Source: Planctomycetota bacterium
Lineage (GTDB): Bacteria > Planctomycetota > UBA1135 > GCA-002686595
Assembly: GCA_026692665.1 (NCBI GenBank)
Contig: JAPLOF010000033.1
Coordinates: 1-64,000, forward strand
Length of the DNA stretch: 64,000 nt
Direction: 5' to 3'
Every line of letters begins with the position of its first letter. The stretch's first letter is position 1. Shown one piece after another: positions 26,075 through 35,759 of this stretch. The notes beneath the pieces are model-generated. The model saw only the letters and a program-made list of their open reading frames with translations, made no database searches and was not told where the DNA came from. A program made the position numbers and the translations under genes.

Positions 26075-28477
26075 ATGGAAACGAACCACCGCCGCCTGGG
26101 ATCCGCCCTCGTCCTCTCCTGCCTCGCCGCTTGCGGAGGCTCAGGAGGAGGCGGGACCGCTCCCACCCCCATCACCGCTCCGTCGAACCTCGTCTATTCG
26201 GGTTCCAACGCCCTGGTGATGTCGGGCATCGAGATCGCCCCGCTCCTGCCGACCTTCGACGGGGACGTCGACCTGTTCGAGGTCTCGCCGAGCCTGCCGA
26301 CGGGCCTCGTCCTCGACCCGGTCACCGGCGTGCTCGCTGGCCTCCCGACCGTGCCGGTGCAGCGGCGCGACTACACGATCACGGCGCGCAACGCCGGCGG
26401 CTCCACGACCTCGGGAGTGCGGCTCGAAATCGCGGCACCGCAGCGCTTCGCTCTCGTCACGAATGGCGCGGACGACAGCCTGGCCACCCTCGCGGTCGAC
26501 ACGCGGGCGGCGCGGCTCCTGCGCGGGCCTCTCTCCTTCTCGGGTTCGACCGACGTCGGAGCCGAGAGTCCCGTCACGCACCCCAGCGGACGGTTCGTCT
26601 ACGTGCCGCATGCGACCTCGAACTCGCTGGTCGCCTGGCGCATCGACGCGGCGAGCGGCGCAGCCGAGCGCATCGCCTCGCGCGTCCTGGACAACGGCCC
26701 GCACGCCGCCGCGATCGATCCTTCGGGCTCCTGGCTCGCCGTCTCGTGCCGTGGGAGCGACGACGTCTTCGTGTTCGCGATCGATCCCGGGACGGGGATG
26801 CCGTCCTTGGTGCACACGGTTCCCGTGGGCACGCAACCCTCCGACCTGGGCTTCTCGCGCGACGGCCGGCAGCTCTTCGTGACGCACGCGGGGCTCGAGA
26901 TCACGGGCCTGGGCAGCTCCCTCGCGTGCTACGCGTTCCAGCCGCTCACCGGAACCATGGCGCTGCAGAGTGCCCCGCTGGGTCTCAACGGCGGCCGCCC
27001 GACCGCGCTGGTCATCGACCCGAACGAGCCGCTCGTCTACCTGGCGGTGAGCGAGTTCGACGGCGTGCTGGCGGTCCGGACGAGCACGACGGGCGCGATG
27101 ACACCCTTCCCCCCGCTGCGCGCATCCGGTGACGACCCGGTCGACATCGAGCTCGACGCGACCGGCGAGACCCTGTTCGTGGCCGCGGCCGCGGACGACG
27201 AGATCCGCTCGTTCCAGACCGATCCGGCGACCGGGACCCTCTCTGAGGTCGGTTCCTTCGCGGCGGGAGTCGAGCCGCGCACCCTGAAGCGCGATGCCCT
27301 CGGAAACCGGCTCTACGCGGTGGCCCGCGGGTCGAGCGAACTGATCACGTTCCTCGTCGGGCCGGACGGCACGCTGACGCGCGAGAGCTCGTTGGCGCTG
27401 CGCCCGGGCTCCTCCGGCATCGCCTTCGCGACCGGCAGCGCGCAACTCGAATGGACGCCGCGCTTCGTGCACTGCGCGAACGCCGGCTCCGACGACGTCC
27501 ACTCGTTCCGCGTCGACGAGGACACGGGCGCCCTCACGTTCACGGGCCAGACGTTCACCGACGACGGGCCTTCGAGCCTGGCGCTCGACCCGCGGATGCG
27601 CTTCGCGATCGTCTCGGCCGAGGCCGGGCGCACGGTGCAGAGCTTCGCGGTCTCCTCCACGACGGGCGTGCTCTCGGCCGCCGCCCCCAGCGTGGCGATC
27701 ACCGGCACGCCGACCCACGTCGTCGTCGAATCGTCCGGACGCTTCGCCTACGTCACGGTGCGGGATGCGATCGTCCCGGGTGACGGCTGGATCCTGACGT
27801 TCGGCCTCGACGCGACTTCGGGGGCGCTCACGCTCCTCGATGCGCGCGCCGCCGGCCTGGGCTCGTGCGCCGTCGAGGTCGAGCCGACGGGCGAGTTCCT
27901 CTACGTCGCGAACAGCGGCAACGGCACGCCCGGATCGGCCAGCATCGCGGCGTTCCGGATCGATCCCCTGACCGGCATCCCGAGCTCGGTCGGTGGTCCC
28001 GTCTCGGCGCCCGGAGTCGCGGAGCTCGCGTTCCACCCCGACGGGCGCGTGGTGTACGCGGTCCTCCGCGGCTCGGACGCGCTGGCCCGCTACACGATCG
28101 ACCGCGAGAGCGGCGTGCTCACGGTCGTCCCGCCGGTGGCCGCGACGGGTCTCGAGCCCGCCTCGCTGGTGGTGGACCCGCGCGCCCGCTTCGCCTGGGC
28201 GTCGTACACCGCGAACGCGGCGGCCGGGAAGATCGAGGTCCTGACCGTCCTCGAGGGCGGCCAGCTGGGCCCCGTCCAGCAGCAGATCGTGGACGGGAAC
28301 GACCCCATCGCGCTCGCGCTCGAGCCGTCGGGGCGCTTCCTCTACGCCGCGAACCAGGGTTCGCACGACATCTCGATCCTGGCCGTGGATCCCCTGAACG
28401 GGAACCTCGTCCCGCGGGCTCCGATGCCGGCCGGCACCGCGCCGACCGCGATCGTCGCGACCGGGACGACGTACTGA
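26075..28477 (+). CDS. beta-propeller (lactonase/YVTN-type) lipoprotein
   Basis: An 800-residue outer-surface protein. The N-terminus METNHRRLG leads into LVLSCLAACGG, a good lipobox (L-A-A-C), then a Gly/Thr/Pro linker. Residues about 30-125 form a putative Ig-like domain (LPTGLVLDPVTGVLAGLPT, the He_PIG pattern). The rest is two seven-bladed-type propellers built from repeats such as HPSGRFVYVPH, DPSGSWLAVS, SRDGRQLFVTH, DATGETLFVAA and EPSGRFLYAANQGSHDIS, the 6-phosphogluconolactonase/YncE style. No catalytic site is evident, so a binding or scaffold role is more likely than lactonase activity. The ATG has GGGAG about eight bases upstream. Ggt follows 42 bp downstream. Confidence 0.75.
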   Translation: METNHRRLGSALVLSCLAACGGSGGGGTAPTPITAPSNLVYSGSNALVMSGIEIAPLLPTFDGDVDLFEVSPSLPTGLVLDPVTGVLAGLPTVPVQRRDYTITARNAGGSTTSGVRLEIAAPQRFALVTNGADDSLATLAVDTRAARLLRGPLSFSGSTDVGAESPVTHPSGRFVYVPHATSNSLVAWRIDAASGAAERIASRVLDNGPHAAAIDPSGSWLAVSCRGSDDVFVFAIDPGTGMPSLVHTVPVGTQPSDLGFSRDGRQLFVTHAGLEITGLGSSLACYAFQPLTGTMALQSAPLGLNGGRPTALVIDPNEPLVYLAVSEFDGVLAVRTSTTGAMTPFPPLRASGDDPVDIELDATGETLFVAAAADDEIRSFQTDPATGTLSEVGSFAAGVEPRTLKRDALGNRLYAVARGSSELITFLVGPDGTLTRESSLALRPGSSGIAFATGSAQLEWTPRFVHCANAGSDDVHSFRVDEDTGALTFTGQTFTDDGPSSLALDPRMRFAIVSAEAGRTVQSFAVSSTTGVLSAAAPSVAITGTPTHVVVESSGRFAYVTVRDAIVPGDGWILTFGLDATSGALTLLDARAAGLGSCAVEVEPTGEFLYVANSGNGTPGSASIAAFRIDPLTGIPSSVGGPVSAPGVAELAFHPDGRVVYAVLRGSDALARYTIDRESGVLTVVPPVAATGLEPASLVVDPRARFAWASYTANAAAGKIEVLTVLEGGQLGPVQQQIVDGNDPIALALEPSGRFLYAANQGSHDISILAVDPLNGNLVPRAPMPAGTAPTAIVATGTTY

Positions 28478-28519
28478 GGGACGCGCGACGGGAACGGCGG
28501 GGCGTGCCAGACTGCGGGC

Positions 28520-30193
28520 ATGCTGACCGCCCTCCTCGCGCCCCTCCTCCTCGTCCCCGGAGATCGCATCACGGGCCGCGAGTTCGCCTCGCGGTCCGAG
28601 GTCGTCGCCCGGAACGGCATGGCGGCGACCAGCGTGCCGCTCGCGACGCAGGCCGCGCTCGAGATCCTGCGCGCCGGCGGCAGCGCGGTCGACGCGGCGA
28701 TCGCCGCGAACGCGGTGCAGGGGCTCCTCGAACCGACGGGCTGCGGCGTCGGCGGCGACCTCTTCGCGCTGGTGTGGGAGCCCAAGGCGAAGCGACTGCA
28801 CGGCCTCAACGCCAGCGGGCGTTCCCCCGCGACCCTCTCGCCCGAGGAGTTCCAGAAGCGCGGCCTCAAGCGGATCCCGAGCCTCGGCCCGCTGCCGGTC
28901 AGCGTGCCGGGATGCGTCGACGGCTGGTGCGAGCTGTCGGCGAAGTTCGGGAAGCTCCCGCTCGCGCGCGTGCTCGAACCCGCCGTGCGCTACGCGCGCG
29001 AGGGCGCGCCGGTCACGGAGCTGGTCGCGTACTACTGGGCGCGCAGCGTCCCCGCGCTGGAGAAGTTCGACGGCTTCGCGGCCCAGATGACGATCGACGG
29101 CCGCGCGCCCAGGACTGGCGAGATCTGGCGCAATGCGAACCTCGCGAACCTCCTCGAACGTATCGGCCAGTCGGGGCGATCCGCCTTCTACGCCGGCGAG
29201 ACCGCGGCCGCGATCGAGACCTACATGCGCGCCCAGGGCGGCTTCCTGACGGCCGCCGATCTCGCGGCGCACCGGTCGGACTGGGTCGAACCCGTGTCGG
29301 TGAACTACCGCGGCTACGACGTGTGGGAGCTCCCGCCGCCCGGTCAGGGGATCGCGGCGCTGCAGATCCTGAACGTCCTCGAAGGCTACGACCTGAAGTC
29401 GTGGGGCTTCGGCAGCACCGCGTACGTGCACGCGTTCGTCGAGGCGAAGAAGCTCGCGTTCGAGGACCGCGCGCGCTTCTACGCCGACCCCGCGTTCGCC
29501 AAGGTGCCGACCGCGGGCCTGCTCTCGGACGAGTACGCCGCGAAACAGCGCGCGCGGATCGGCGAGAAGGCCGCGAAGACCTTCGAGCCCGGCAACCCGG
29601 CGCTCGAGGACGGCGACACGATCTGCCTCTCCACGGCGGACGCGAGCGGGATGATGGTCTCCCTGATCCAGAGCAACTACCGCGGCATGGGCAGCGGCAT
29701 GACGCCGCCGGGGCTCGGCTTCGTCCTGCAGGACCGCGGTGAGCTCTTCGACCTCGAGCCCGGCCGCGCGAACAGCTACGCGCCCTCGAAGCGCCCGTTC
29801 CACACGATCATCCCGGGCTTCATGACGAAGGACGGCGAAGCGGTCCTCGCGTTCGGGCTCATGGGCGGCGCGACGCAGCCGCAGGGACACGCGCAGATCG
29901 TCGTGAACCTCGTCGATTTCGGCCTGAACACGCAGGAGGCCGGCGATGCCCCGCGAATCCTGCACGACGGCTCGAGCGAGCCGACGGGCGAGCGCATGAC
30001 GGACGGCGGCAAGGTCTCGCTCGAAGAGGGCTTCGGCTGGGAGGTGGTGCGCGGCCTGCTGCAGAAGGGCCACGTGGTGGGCTGGAACCTCGGGGACTAC
30101 GGCGGCTACCAGGCGATTCGCCGCGATCCGAAGACGGGCGTCTACTTCGGCGCGAGCGAGTCGCGCAAGGACGGGCAGGCAGCGGGCTACTGA
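28520..30193 (+). CDS. ggt: gamma-glutamyltransferase
   Basis: A 557-residue Ntn-hydrolase of the gamma-glutamyltranspeptidase family, which breaks the gamma-glutamyl bond of glutathione and related compounds in the periplasm. The large-subunit half carries GMAATSVPLATQAALEILR and GGSAVDAAIAANAVQG. The precursor is cleaved before the catalytic Thr, here Thr367 in EDGDTICLSTADASGMM, which becomes the N-terminal nucleophile of the small subunit. The oxyanion Gly pair region appears as FGLMGGATQPQGHAQI. A short hydrophobic N-terminus (MLTALLAPLLLVPG) is the likely signal. It is 42 bp from the propeller lipoprotein gene and converges with the rhomboid gene. Confidence 0.9.
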   Translation: MLTALLAPLLLVPGDRITGREFASRSEVVARNGMAATSVPLATQAALEILRAGGSAVDAAIAANAVQGLLEPTGCGVGGDLFALVWEPKAKRLHGLNASGRSPATLSPEEFQKRGLKRIPSLGPLPVSVPGCVDGWCELSAKFGKLPLARVLEPAVRYAREGAPVTELVAYYWARSVPALEKFDGFAAQMTIDGRAPRTGEIWRNANLANLLERIGQSGRSAFYAGETAAAIETYMRAQGGFLTAADLAAHRSDWVEPVSVNYRGYDVWELPPPGQGIAALQILNVLEGYDLKSWGFGSTAYVHAFVEAKKLAFEDRARFYADPAFAKVPTAGLLSDEYAAKQRARIGEKAAKTFEPGNPALEDGDTICLSTADASGMMVSLIQSNYRGMGSGMTPPGLGFVLQDRGELFDLEPGRANSYAPSKRPFHTIIPGFMTKDGEAVLAFGLMGGATQPQGHAQIVVNLVDFGLNTQEAGDAPRILHDGSSEPTGERMTDGGKVSLEEGFGWEVVRGLLQKGHVVGWNLGDYGGYQAIRRDPKTGVYFGASESRKDGQAAGY

Positions 30194-30295
30194 CCAGCGA
30201 GCCCGAGCGATCGCGGCGGCATGGTCACTCCGACTTGAACCAAGGCCCCTCGAGGAAGCCCGCCCGTCACCGGGCCGAGCGCGCGAGGGACCTCG

Positions 30296-31141
30296 TCACT
30301 TCCGGCTCGAAGCCTTCTTGAGGAACTCGCGCTCGCCCTTCGAGAGGCTGCCGATCCCCTCGCGACTGATCTTGTCGAGCAACTGGTCGACGCGCATCGC
30401 GTCCGATTGCGCGCGCTCGACCTCGTTCACGGCACGGCGGCGTTCGAGGATCTCGACCGGGTCCTTGCGCACGAGCCCGGTGCGCACGGCCAGGAATCCG
30501 TAAGCGATCCCGCCGAAGTGCACGAGGTGCGCCGTGCCCGACGCGCCGAGCTTCATCTGCACGAGGGCCGAGAACACGGTGATCACGAGGATCAGGAGCG
30601 CCATCCAGCGCAGCGCGATCGGCACGAAGAGCAGGTACACGACGCGCGACGGGAACAACGTCGCGACGGCGATCATCAGGCCGTAGCAGGCGCCCGAAGC
30701 CCCCACCGCCGGACCGGAGCGCATGCCGAGCCAGCAGGCGACGAGGAACACGAGCGCTCCGGCGACCTGGGCTCCGGCGTAGGTCCACAGGAAGCGGCGC
30801 GTGCCGAGTTCCTCCTCCAGCATCGTGCCGAAGAAGTAGAGCATCAGCAGGTTGCCCAGCAGGTGCATCACGTCGACGGGACTGTGGAGCATCCCGTACG
30901 TCGCGAGTTGCCAGAGCGGCACGATCGGCAGGTCGTCGATCCAGGCCTGCGGGTCGAGTTGCAGCGGATCGGTCATCCGCGCGTACGCCGCATCGCTCAC
31001 GAGGAACAGCGCGAACGTCACGAGGTGGACGGCCGCGAGCCCGATCAGGATCCAGCGCACGGCCGGAGTCAGGCGCGGGAACGCGATCTGGGGCATCGCG
31101 GGCCCCGGTTCGCCATCCTGGTAGCGCGACGACCTGGCCAT
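30296..31141 (-). CDS. rhomboid family intramembrane serine protease
   Basis: A 281-residue membrane protein with six hydrophobic segments. The catalytic dyad is visible: Ser in VGASGACYG (about 148) and His in TAHLVHFGGIAYG. The oxyanion-side helix HLLGNLLMLYFFGTMLEEELG carries the H/N-x-x-x-N-type residues seen in GlpG and YqgP. A cytoplasmic C-terminal tail of about 55 residues ends LLDKISREGIGSLSKGEREF, a motif shared by many bacterial rhomboids of this group. The gene starts four bases after the folD stop and is the last gene of the long leftward operon. Confidence 0.9.
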   Translation of the reverse strand: MARSSRYQDGEPGPAMPQIAFPRLTPAVRWILIGLAAVHLVTFALFLVSDAAYARMTDPLQLDPQAWIDDLPIVPLWQLATYGMLHSPVDVMHLLGNLLMLYFFGTMLEEELGTRRFLWTYAGAQVAGALVFLVACWLGMRSGPAVGASGACYGLMIAVATLFPSRVVYLLFVPIALRWMALLILVITVFSALVQMKLGASGTAHLVHFGGIAYGFLAVRTGLVRKDPVEILERRRAVNEVERAQSDAMRVDQLLDKISREGIGSLSKGEREFLKKASSRK

Positions 31142-31145
31142 CGGA

Positions 31146-32018
31146 TCAGAGCACCGCGGCGGACGGTGTCGCCGCGCGCTCGGCCGAGCGGAGGGTGTTC
31201 GCGAGGAGCATCGCGATGGTCATCGGCCCGACGCCCCCCGGAACCGGAGTGATCCAGGCCGCGCGCTCGCGAGCGGGCTCGAAATCGACGTCCCCGGCCA
31301 GGGTCCCGTCCGGGAGGCGGTTGATGCCGACGTCCAGGACCACGGCGCCCGGCTTCACCCAGGCGCCCTGCACGAGGCGCGGGCTGCCGACCGCGGCGAC
31401 CAGGATGTCGGCGCGCGCGCACACCGCTCCGAGGTCCCGCGTCCGCGAGTGCGCGATCGTCACCGTCGCGTTGCGCTCGAGCGCCAGCGCGGCGAGCGGC
31501 TTGCCGACCAGCATCGAACGTCCCAGGACGACGACCTCGCGTCCTTCGAGCGCGAGACCGTGCCGGTCGAGGAGCTCGATGCAGCCGAGCGGCGTGCACG
31601 GCCGCATCCCCGGCCGACCGAGCGTCAGCGCGGCGACGTTGTGCGCCGTGAGTCCATCGACGTCCTTCGACGGATCGATGCGCGCGATCACGCGCTCCGC
31701 GTCCAGGCCTTTCGGGAGCGGGAGCTGGACGAGGATCCCGTGGACAGCCGGATCGCCGTTCTGGGCCTCGACGAGCGCCTCGACGTCCCGTTGCGAGGCC
31801 GTGGCCGGAAGCCGCAGCGTGCGCACCGTGAATCCGGCCTCGTGCGCGGCCTTGTCCTTGTTGCGCACGTAGACGTGACTGGCCGGGTCGTCGCCGACGA
31901 GGATCACGGTCAGGCCGGGCGCTCGACCGCGACCGGCCAGACCCTGCGCACGCTCGCGCACCTCGGCGCGGACCGTCGCCGCGGTCGCCTTGCCGTCGAG
32001 GATGCGCGCGCCCGTCAT
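31146..32018 (-). CDS. folD: bifunctional methylenetetrahydrofolate dehydrogenase / methenyltetrahydrofolate cyclohydrolase
   Basis: A 290-residue cytosolic enzyme that interconverts 5,10-methylene- and 10-formyl-tetrahydrofolate using NADP+. Key features are VGDDPASHVYVRNKDKAA, where the Tyr and the active-site Lys (YVxxKxKA) are present, GILVQLPLPKGL, IDPSKDVDGL, PCTPLGCIELL and the Rossmann-type VVVLGRSMLVGKPLA. The C-terminal VTPVPGGVGPMTIAMLLANT reads here as ITPVPGGVGPMT and is the other family signature. The ATG overlaps the TGA of ccsA (ATGA). The frame extends much further upstream but only as a shadow of ccsA. Confidence 0.95.
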   Translation of the reverse strand: MTGARILDGKATAATVRAEVRERAQGLAGRGRAPGLTVILVGDDPASHVYVRNKDKAAHEAGFTVRTLRLPATASQRDVEALVEAQNGDPAVHGILVQLPLPKGLDAERVIARIDPSKDVDGLTAHNVAALTLGRPGMRPCTPLGCIELLDRHGLALEGREVVVLGRSMLVGKPLAALALERNATVTIAHSRTRDLGAVCARADILVAAVGSPRLVQGAWVKPGAVVLDVGINRLPDGTLAGDVDFEPARERAAWITPVPGGVGPMTIAMLLANTLRSAERAATPSAAVL

Positions 32019-33169
32019 CGCGGCTCGGCGGAGGTCGCGCCGCCCACCTCGGCCTTGGCTTGCTGCGCCGACGGCGCGGGCCCTTGCTGACCCTCCTGCG
32101 GCTCGACCCCGTCGTCGGTGTAGCGGTGGAGGCTCTTCTGGCTGTCGGGGAGGTACCCGAAGATCTGGAACGTCAGGAACACGCTCAGCGCGCCGGCGAC
32201 GAGCGCGCTCATCGCCTTCGCGCCGCGGTAGCCGCCCAGGAGGCGCAGGTGGATGTAGATCACGTAGACGAGCCACGTGATGAGCGCCGAGTTCTCCTTG
32301 CTGTCCCAGCCCCAGTAGTTGGCCCAGGCTTCTTGCGCCCAGAAGGCACCCTGCCACAGGCCCGCGGTCAGGAACGGGAAACCGACCGCGAACGCGCGGA
32401 AGCTGACGTCGTCGAGTTCCTTCTCGAGGCGCAGGACCGTGTCGGCGCCGGGCACGCGTCCGGCTGCCAGGAGTGCGGCGAATACGACCGCCGACACGAG
32501 GAGGAGCGGGATCGTGACGAGGTGGGCGAACGGGATGAGCAGCAGGCCGGCGAGGATCCAGGCCTGGCTCTGCCAGGACTGTCCGCCGCGGTACACGCCG
32601 CTCCAGAAGCGCGTGAGGAAGTACACCAGCGCGATCAGCGCCGCGATGCCCATCGTCGCGTAGCTGAAGATGAGACAGGAAAGGTGCGGCGCGAACCACC
32701 AGCTCTGCAGAGCGGGCGGCAGGTCGCGCTGCGCCGTCGCGAGCGTGCGGACGTAGGCGTGCGTGAACACCACTCCGGCGAGCACGAGCAGGATGAGGAC
32801 GTCCTCGACGATCGCCCAGCCGTGCCCGCGCTTGCGCAGTCCGAGCGCGATCCACAGCACGATCATCGACACCCCGAGAGCCAGGGTGAACATCGCCAGC
32901 ACTTCCGCCATCGTCTGGCTCGGGAAGTGGTTCACCTCGACCCAGCGGTGGCCCACCGCGGTCGCCATGGTGGCCGTCGCCAGGGTGAGGAACAGGATCG
33001 GTCCGTGAGCGACCCAGCCCGGCCGGGTCCCGTCGGCGGAGGGACGCGCGTGGAACAGGATCGAGACGAGGGCCGCCAGGATCCCGATCCCGCACAGGAC
33101 GTCCGCTCCGACGAGCAGACGGGACGAGAGCAGGATGTCGTCGCGGAACAGGATTTCGAACGGATTCAT
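32015..33169 (-). CDS. ccsA: system II cytochrome c biogenesis protein CcsA/ResC
   Basis: A 384-residue membrane protein of the heme handling family that exports and presents heme for attachment to c-type apocytochromes. The tryptophan-rich WWD motif is clear (AQEAWANYWGWDSKENSA), and conserved His residues flank it (VGHRWVEVNHFPSQ upstream, VYIHLRLLGGYRG downstream). At least eight hydrophobic helices are visible. The C-terminus is a Gln/Glu/Ala-rich cytoplasmic tail of about 40 residues. It starts at the ATG that overlaps the resB TGA, and folD overlaps its own stop, so the three genes are translationally coupled. Confidence 0.93.
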   Translation of the reverse strand: MNPFEILFRDDILLSSRLLVGADVLCGIGILAALVSILFHARPSADGTRPGWVAHGPILFLTLATATMATAVGHRWVEVNHFPSQTMAEVLAMFTLALGVSMIVLWIALGLRKRGHGWAIVEDVLILLVLAGVVFTHAYVRTLATAQRDLPPALQSWWFAPHLSCLIFSYATMGIAALIALVYFLTRFWSGVYRGGQSWQSQAWILAGLLLIPFAHLVTIPLLLVSAVVFAALLAAGRVPGADTVLRLEKELDDVSFRAFAVGFPFLTAGLWQGAFWAQEAWANYWGWDSKENSALITWLVYVIYIHLRLLGGYRGAKAMSALVAGALSVFLTFQIFGYLPDSQKSLHRYTDDGVEPQEGQQGPAPSAQQAKAEVGGATSAEPR

Positions 33170-35751
33170 GCCGCCACCTTGGCGCGCCGTGCGCGCGACT
33201 CGGCGATGGGTCGCAGCACGAAGGCCACGATCGCGCCGAAGATCGTCAACCACATTCCGTAGAGCACGAAGGGGATCCCCGGGTCGTAGACGACCCCGAT
33301 CCCCGAGTAGGAAGGCACGCGCGCGTCCGCGTTCGTCTGGAAGAAGCGGTAGCCGCGGTACACGAGGTAGTCGTTCACGCGGATCTCGCGGTCACGCTCG
33401 GAGCCGAGGTCGACCTTCTGCCATTGCCCCGCCTGGTCCTTCTCGTGGATCGACAGCACGCTGCGCCACTCGAAGGGCATCGTCTCCGTGTTCTCGTAGT
33501 AGCGCATCCAGAAGCGCTGATCGCTCGAGGTCCAGACGTTGGCCCGGCCCGTGTCGGTCGAGGCCATCTTCAGCGTGCGCGTCATTTCGCCCGGCTGGCC
33601 CGGATCCGTGGTCAGGCGCAGCACGACTCCGGTGGACTCGTGGGCGTAGAAGTGCTCGTCGTACGCGGGGCCGCTGATGAAGTCCGCCTCCGGATCGAAT
33701 TCGATCGGCGTCTCGAAGCGGACGTTGCGCAGGCTCTCGCGCAGCGTCACTTGCGTCTCCCCCCCGAGAGGCAGGACCGTGCCCGGCTGCACCGGCGTCG
33801 CGCGTCCGCTCGCGTCGACCAGCTCGAGGGCCCGGTTCGGGCCGAACGCCAGCACGAACCGCTGCGGCCCGGGCGACATCCAGCGCTCCCACTCGAGGTT
33901 GAGGGTGAGGTCGGGATACGCGAACTCCTTCTGCATCCCCTGGGACTCGGCGTCGAAGCTCTCGCCGACGACGCGGCGCTCGGGCGCTCCGCCGCCGGAC
34001 TGCAGGATCTCGACGACGATTCCCGGATTGCTCGGGAACTGCTCCGCCAGAGGTCGCGGATCGAGGATCTCGCTCTTCGTCTGCGGGTCGAACCGCAGAT
34101 CTCCGGCGGCCGCGACGACGCGCACGCGGTAGCCCGCGGGCCCGTCGACCGTCTCGCCGACCCGCACCGGCACGATCATCGGTTCGACGTCACCCGCCGC
34201 GGCGACGCGCATCGAGAGCCAACCGACGCGGCCGTCTTCCTTCGGCGCGGCCATGCGGCGCGCGATCTCCGGGTCGTCCCCGTAGGCGACGGCCAGCCGG
34301 AACTTCCAGGCCGGATCGAGGTAGGGCGGCATCCGCGGATCGGGCGTCAGGAACACCGACCGCTCGCGGACGTTGGGCTGCGCGCCCTCCTGGCTCTGCG
34401 CGCTCACCGCGGCGCGGTCGAGCGTGCCGAGGACGACCAGCGGCCCGAGCCCGTCCGGATCGTCGATGCGCTGCGCCTCCCACCAGCGCGGCGAGCCCAC
34501 GAGGGCCTTCTCGTGGATCTCCTGGACCTCGACGCGGATGCGCGGCCGCTTGCCGCCCTTCGCGTCGTCGACGAAGTCGAGCTCGATCTTGCGATCCGGC
34601 CACAGCGTGTAGGCCGGCGGGTTCGACTTGAAGTCGTCCTCGAAGAACCCGACCTCGAGCGTCTTCCAGTCCCGACGGCCGAAGCGGTCGAGGGTCACGG
34701 CGAACGGCATCTGCCTCGGCTTCGACGGGTCGTGGTAGCCGTCGTACACGTTGCGCGGCGGATCGCCGAGCATCAGGTTCAGGATCCCGCGGTCCGTCTC
34801 GAGCTTGCTGTAGAGCCCCCCGGCGAGGAGCGTCATGACGCCCATGTGGACGAGCACGTAACCGCCCTTCCGCAGCGTGAACCACTGGGCCGGCGATCCC
34901 TTGAACGTGTTGAAGAAGACGCCGGCGAAGAGCAGGGCCAGGAGGGTCGCGAACCAGTTGGACTTGTAGGTCCGGTTCAACTCGAGCGCGCTGCAGACCT
35001 CGAACGCGCGGCGAAATGCGTGCTCGTTCGTGCGGATCAGCGCGCCGATCTCCTGGGACTTCTGCCGCCCCGAGAAGGCCGCGACCATCTGCTTCTGCCG
35101 GTTCTCGCGCTCCTCGATGCCGTAGCGATCCTGGAAGTGACCGAGCTTGTCGGCGACCCCCGGGGGCAGCGCGGCCTCGGGCATGCCGACCCCGTACAGG
35201 TGCAGCATGTGGTAGACGAAGAAGCCCTCGGCCCAGCGGAAGGCCGCGTACTCGTTCTTCCAGCGCTTCAGGCGCGAGACCTGGTCCGTGCTCAGTCCGG
35301 CGAGCGCCGGATGATCGTCCGGCCGGCGGCGGAAGTCCTCGTCGGACTTCATCTTCGGGGCCGGCACGTAGGTCTCGAGGACGTCGCTCGGGATGTCGCG
35401 GATGTCCGGCACGTGTTCGGTCGGATCCTCGAACCCCGTGATCTGCGGGACGAGCACGCCCACGCCGACGGCGAAGAGGGTGAGCGAGACGAGCGTCACC
35501 CCGACCTGCATCGTGCGGAAGAAGCGCAGCACCGCGGCGCGCTGCAGCACGAGGAACACGCCGGTCGCGAGCACGAAGCCGCCGAAAGCCGCCGCTTGGA
35601 GCCCCGTCGCCGTGCCGTCGAGCACGCGCCCGAGCACGGACAGGGCCACGTGGCCCGCCACCATCAGAGTCAGCACGAGGAGCGCCGCGCTGCCGAAGCC
35701 CCAGCGGAAGGGGCGTCGCACGGCATCCGTCTTGTTCAGAGTTTCGCCCAC
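33166..35751 (-). CDS. resB: system II cytochrome c biogenesis protein ResB
   Basis: An 861-residue partner of CcsA; together they form the heme lyase at the outer face of the membrane. Paired hydrophobic segments occur at about 25-80 and 88-108, then near 285-305 (NWFATLLALLFAGVFFNTFKG) and 315-335, with a final helix near the C-terminus (FVLYGMWLTIFGAIVAFV). A large extracytoplasmic region of more than 450 residues lies between. It ends with the conserved RGYRFFQTNAD and GIGVVYDPGIPFVLYG, typical of ResB. The GTG start is preferred over a TTG five codons upstream because AGGG lies about eight bases before it. It follows the polyprenyl synthase stop by eight bases. Confidence 0.88.
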   Translation of the reverse strand: MGETLNKTDAVRRPFRWGFGSAALLVLTLMVAGHVALSVLGRVLDGTATGLQAAAFGGFVLATGVFLVLQRAAVLRFFRTMQVGVTLVSLTLFAVGVGVLVPQITGFEDPTEHVPDIRDIPSDVLETYVPAPKMKSDEDFRRRPDDHPALAGLSTDQVSRLKRWKNEYAAFRWAEGFFVYHMLHLYGVGMPEAALPPGVADKLGHFQDRYGIEERENRQKQMVAAFSGRQKSQEIGALIRTNEHAFRRAFEVCSALELNRTYKSNWFATLLALLFAGVFFNTFKGSPAQWFTLRKGGYVLVHMGVMTLLAGGLYSKLETDRGILNLMLGDPPRNVYDGYHDPSKPRQMPFAVTLDRFGRRDWKTLEVGFFEDDFKSNPPAYTLWPDRKIELDFVDDAKGGKRPRIRVEVQEIHEKALVGSPRWWEAQRIDDPDGLGPLVVLGTLDRAAVSAQSQEGAQPNVRERSVFLTPDPRMPPYLDPAWKFRLAVAYGDDPEIARRMAAPKEDGRVGWLSMRVAAAGDVEPMIVPVRVGETVDGPAGYRVRVVAAAGDLRFDPQTKSEILDPRPLAEQFPSNPGIVVEILQSGGGAPERRVVGESFDAESQGMQKEFAYPDLTLNLEWERWMSPGPQRFVLAFGPNRALELVDASGRATPVQPGTVLPLGGETQVTLRESLRNVRFETPIEFDPEADFISGPAYDEHFYAHESTGVVLRLTTDPGQPGEMTRTLKMASTDTGRANVWTSSDQRFWMRYYENTETMPFEWRSVLSIHEKDQAGQWQKVDLGSERDREIRVNDYLVYRGYRFFQTNADARVPSYSGIGVVYDPGIPFVLYGMWLTIFGAIVAFVLRPIAESRARRAKVAA

Positions 35752-35759
35752 TTGGATCC

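Noticed and set aside
26075-28477. Active 6-phosphogluconolactonase
   Set aside because: The propeller repeats match the fold, but the lipobox and lack of an identifiable catalytic site point to a surface binding protein.
32019-33095. Upstream extension of the folD frame
   Set aside because: It is an alternative frame of ccsA; FolD homologues begin at the chosen ATG, which overlaps the ccsA stop.
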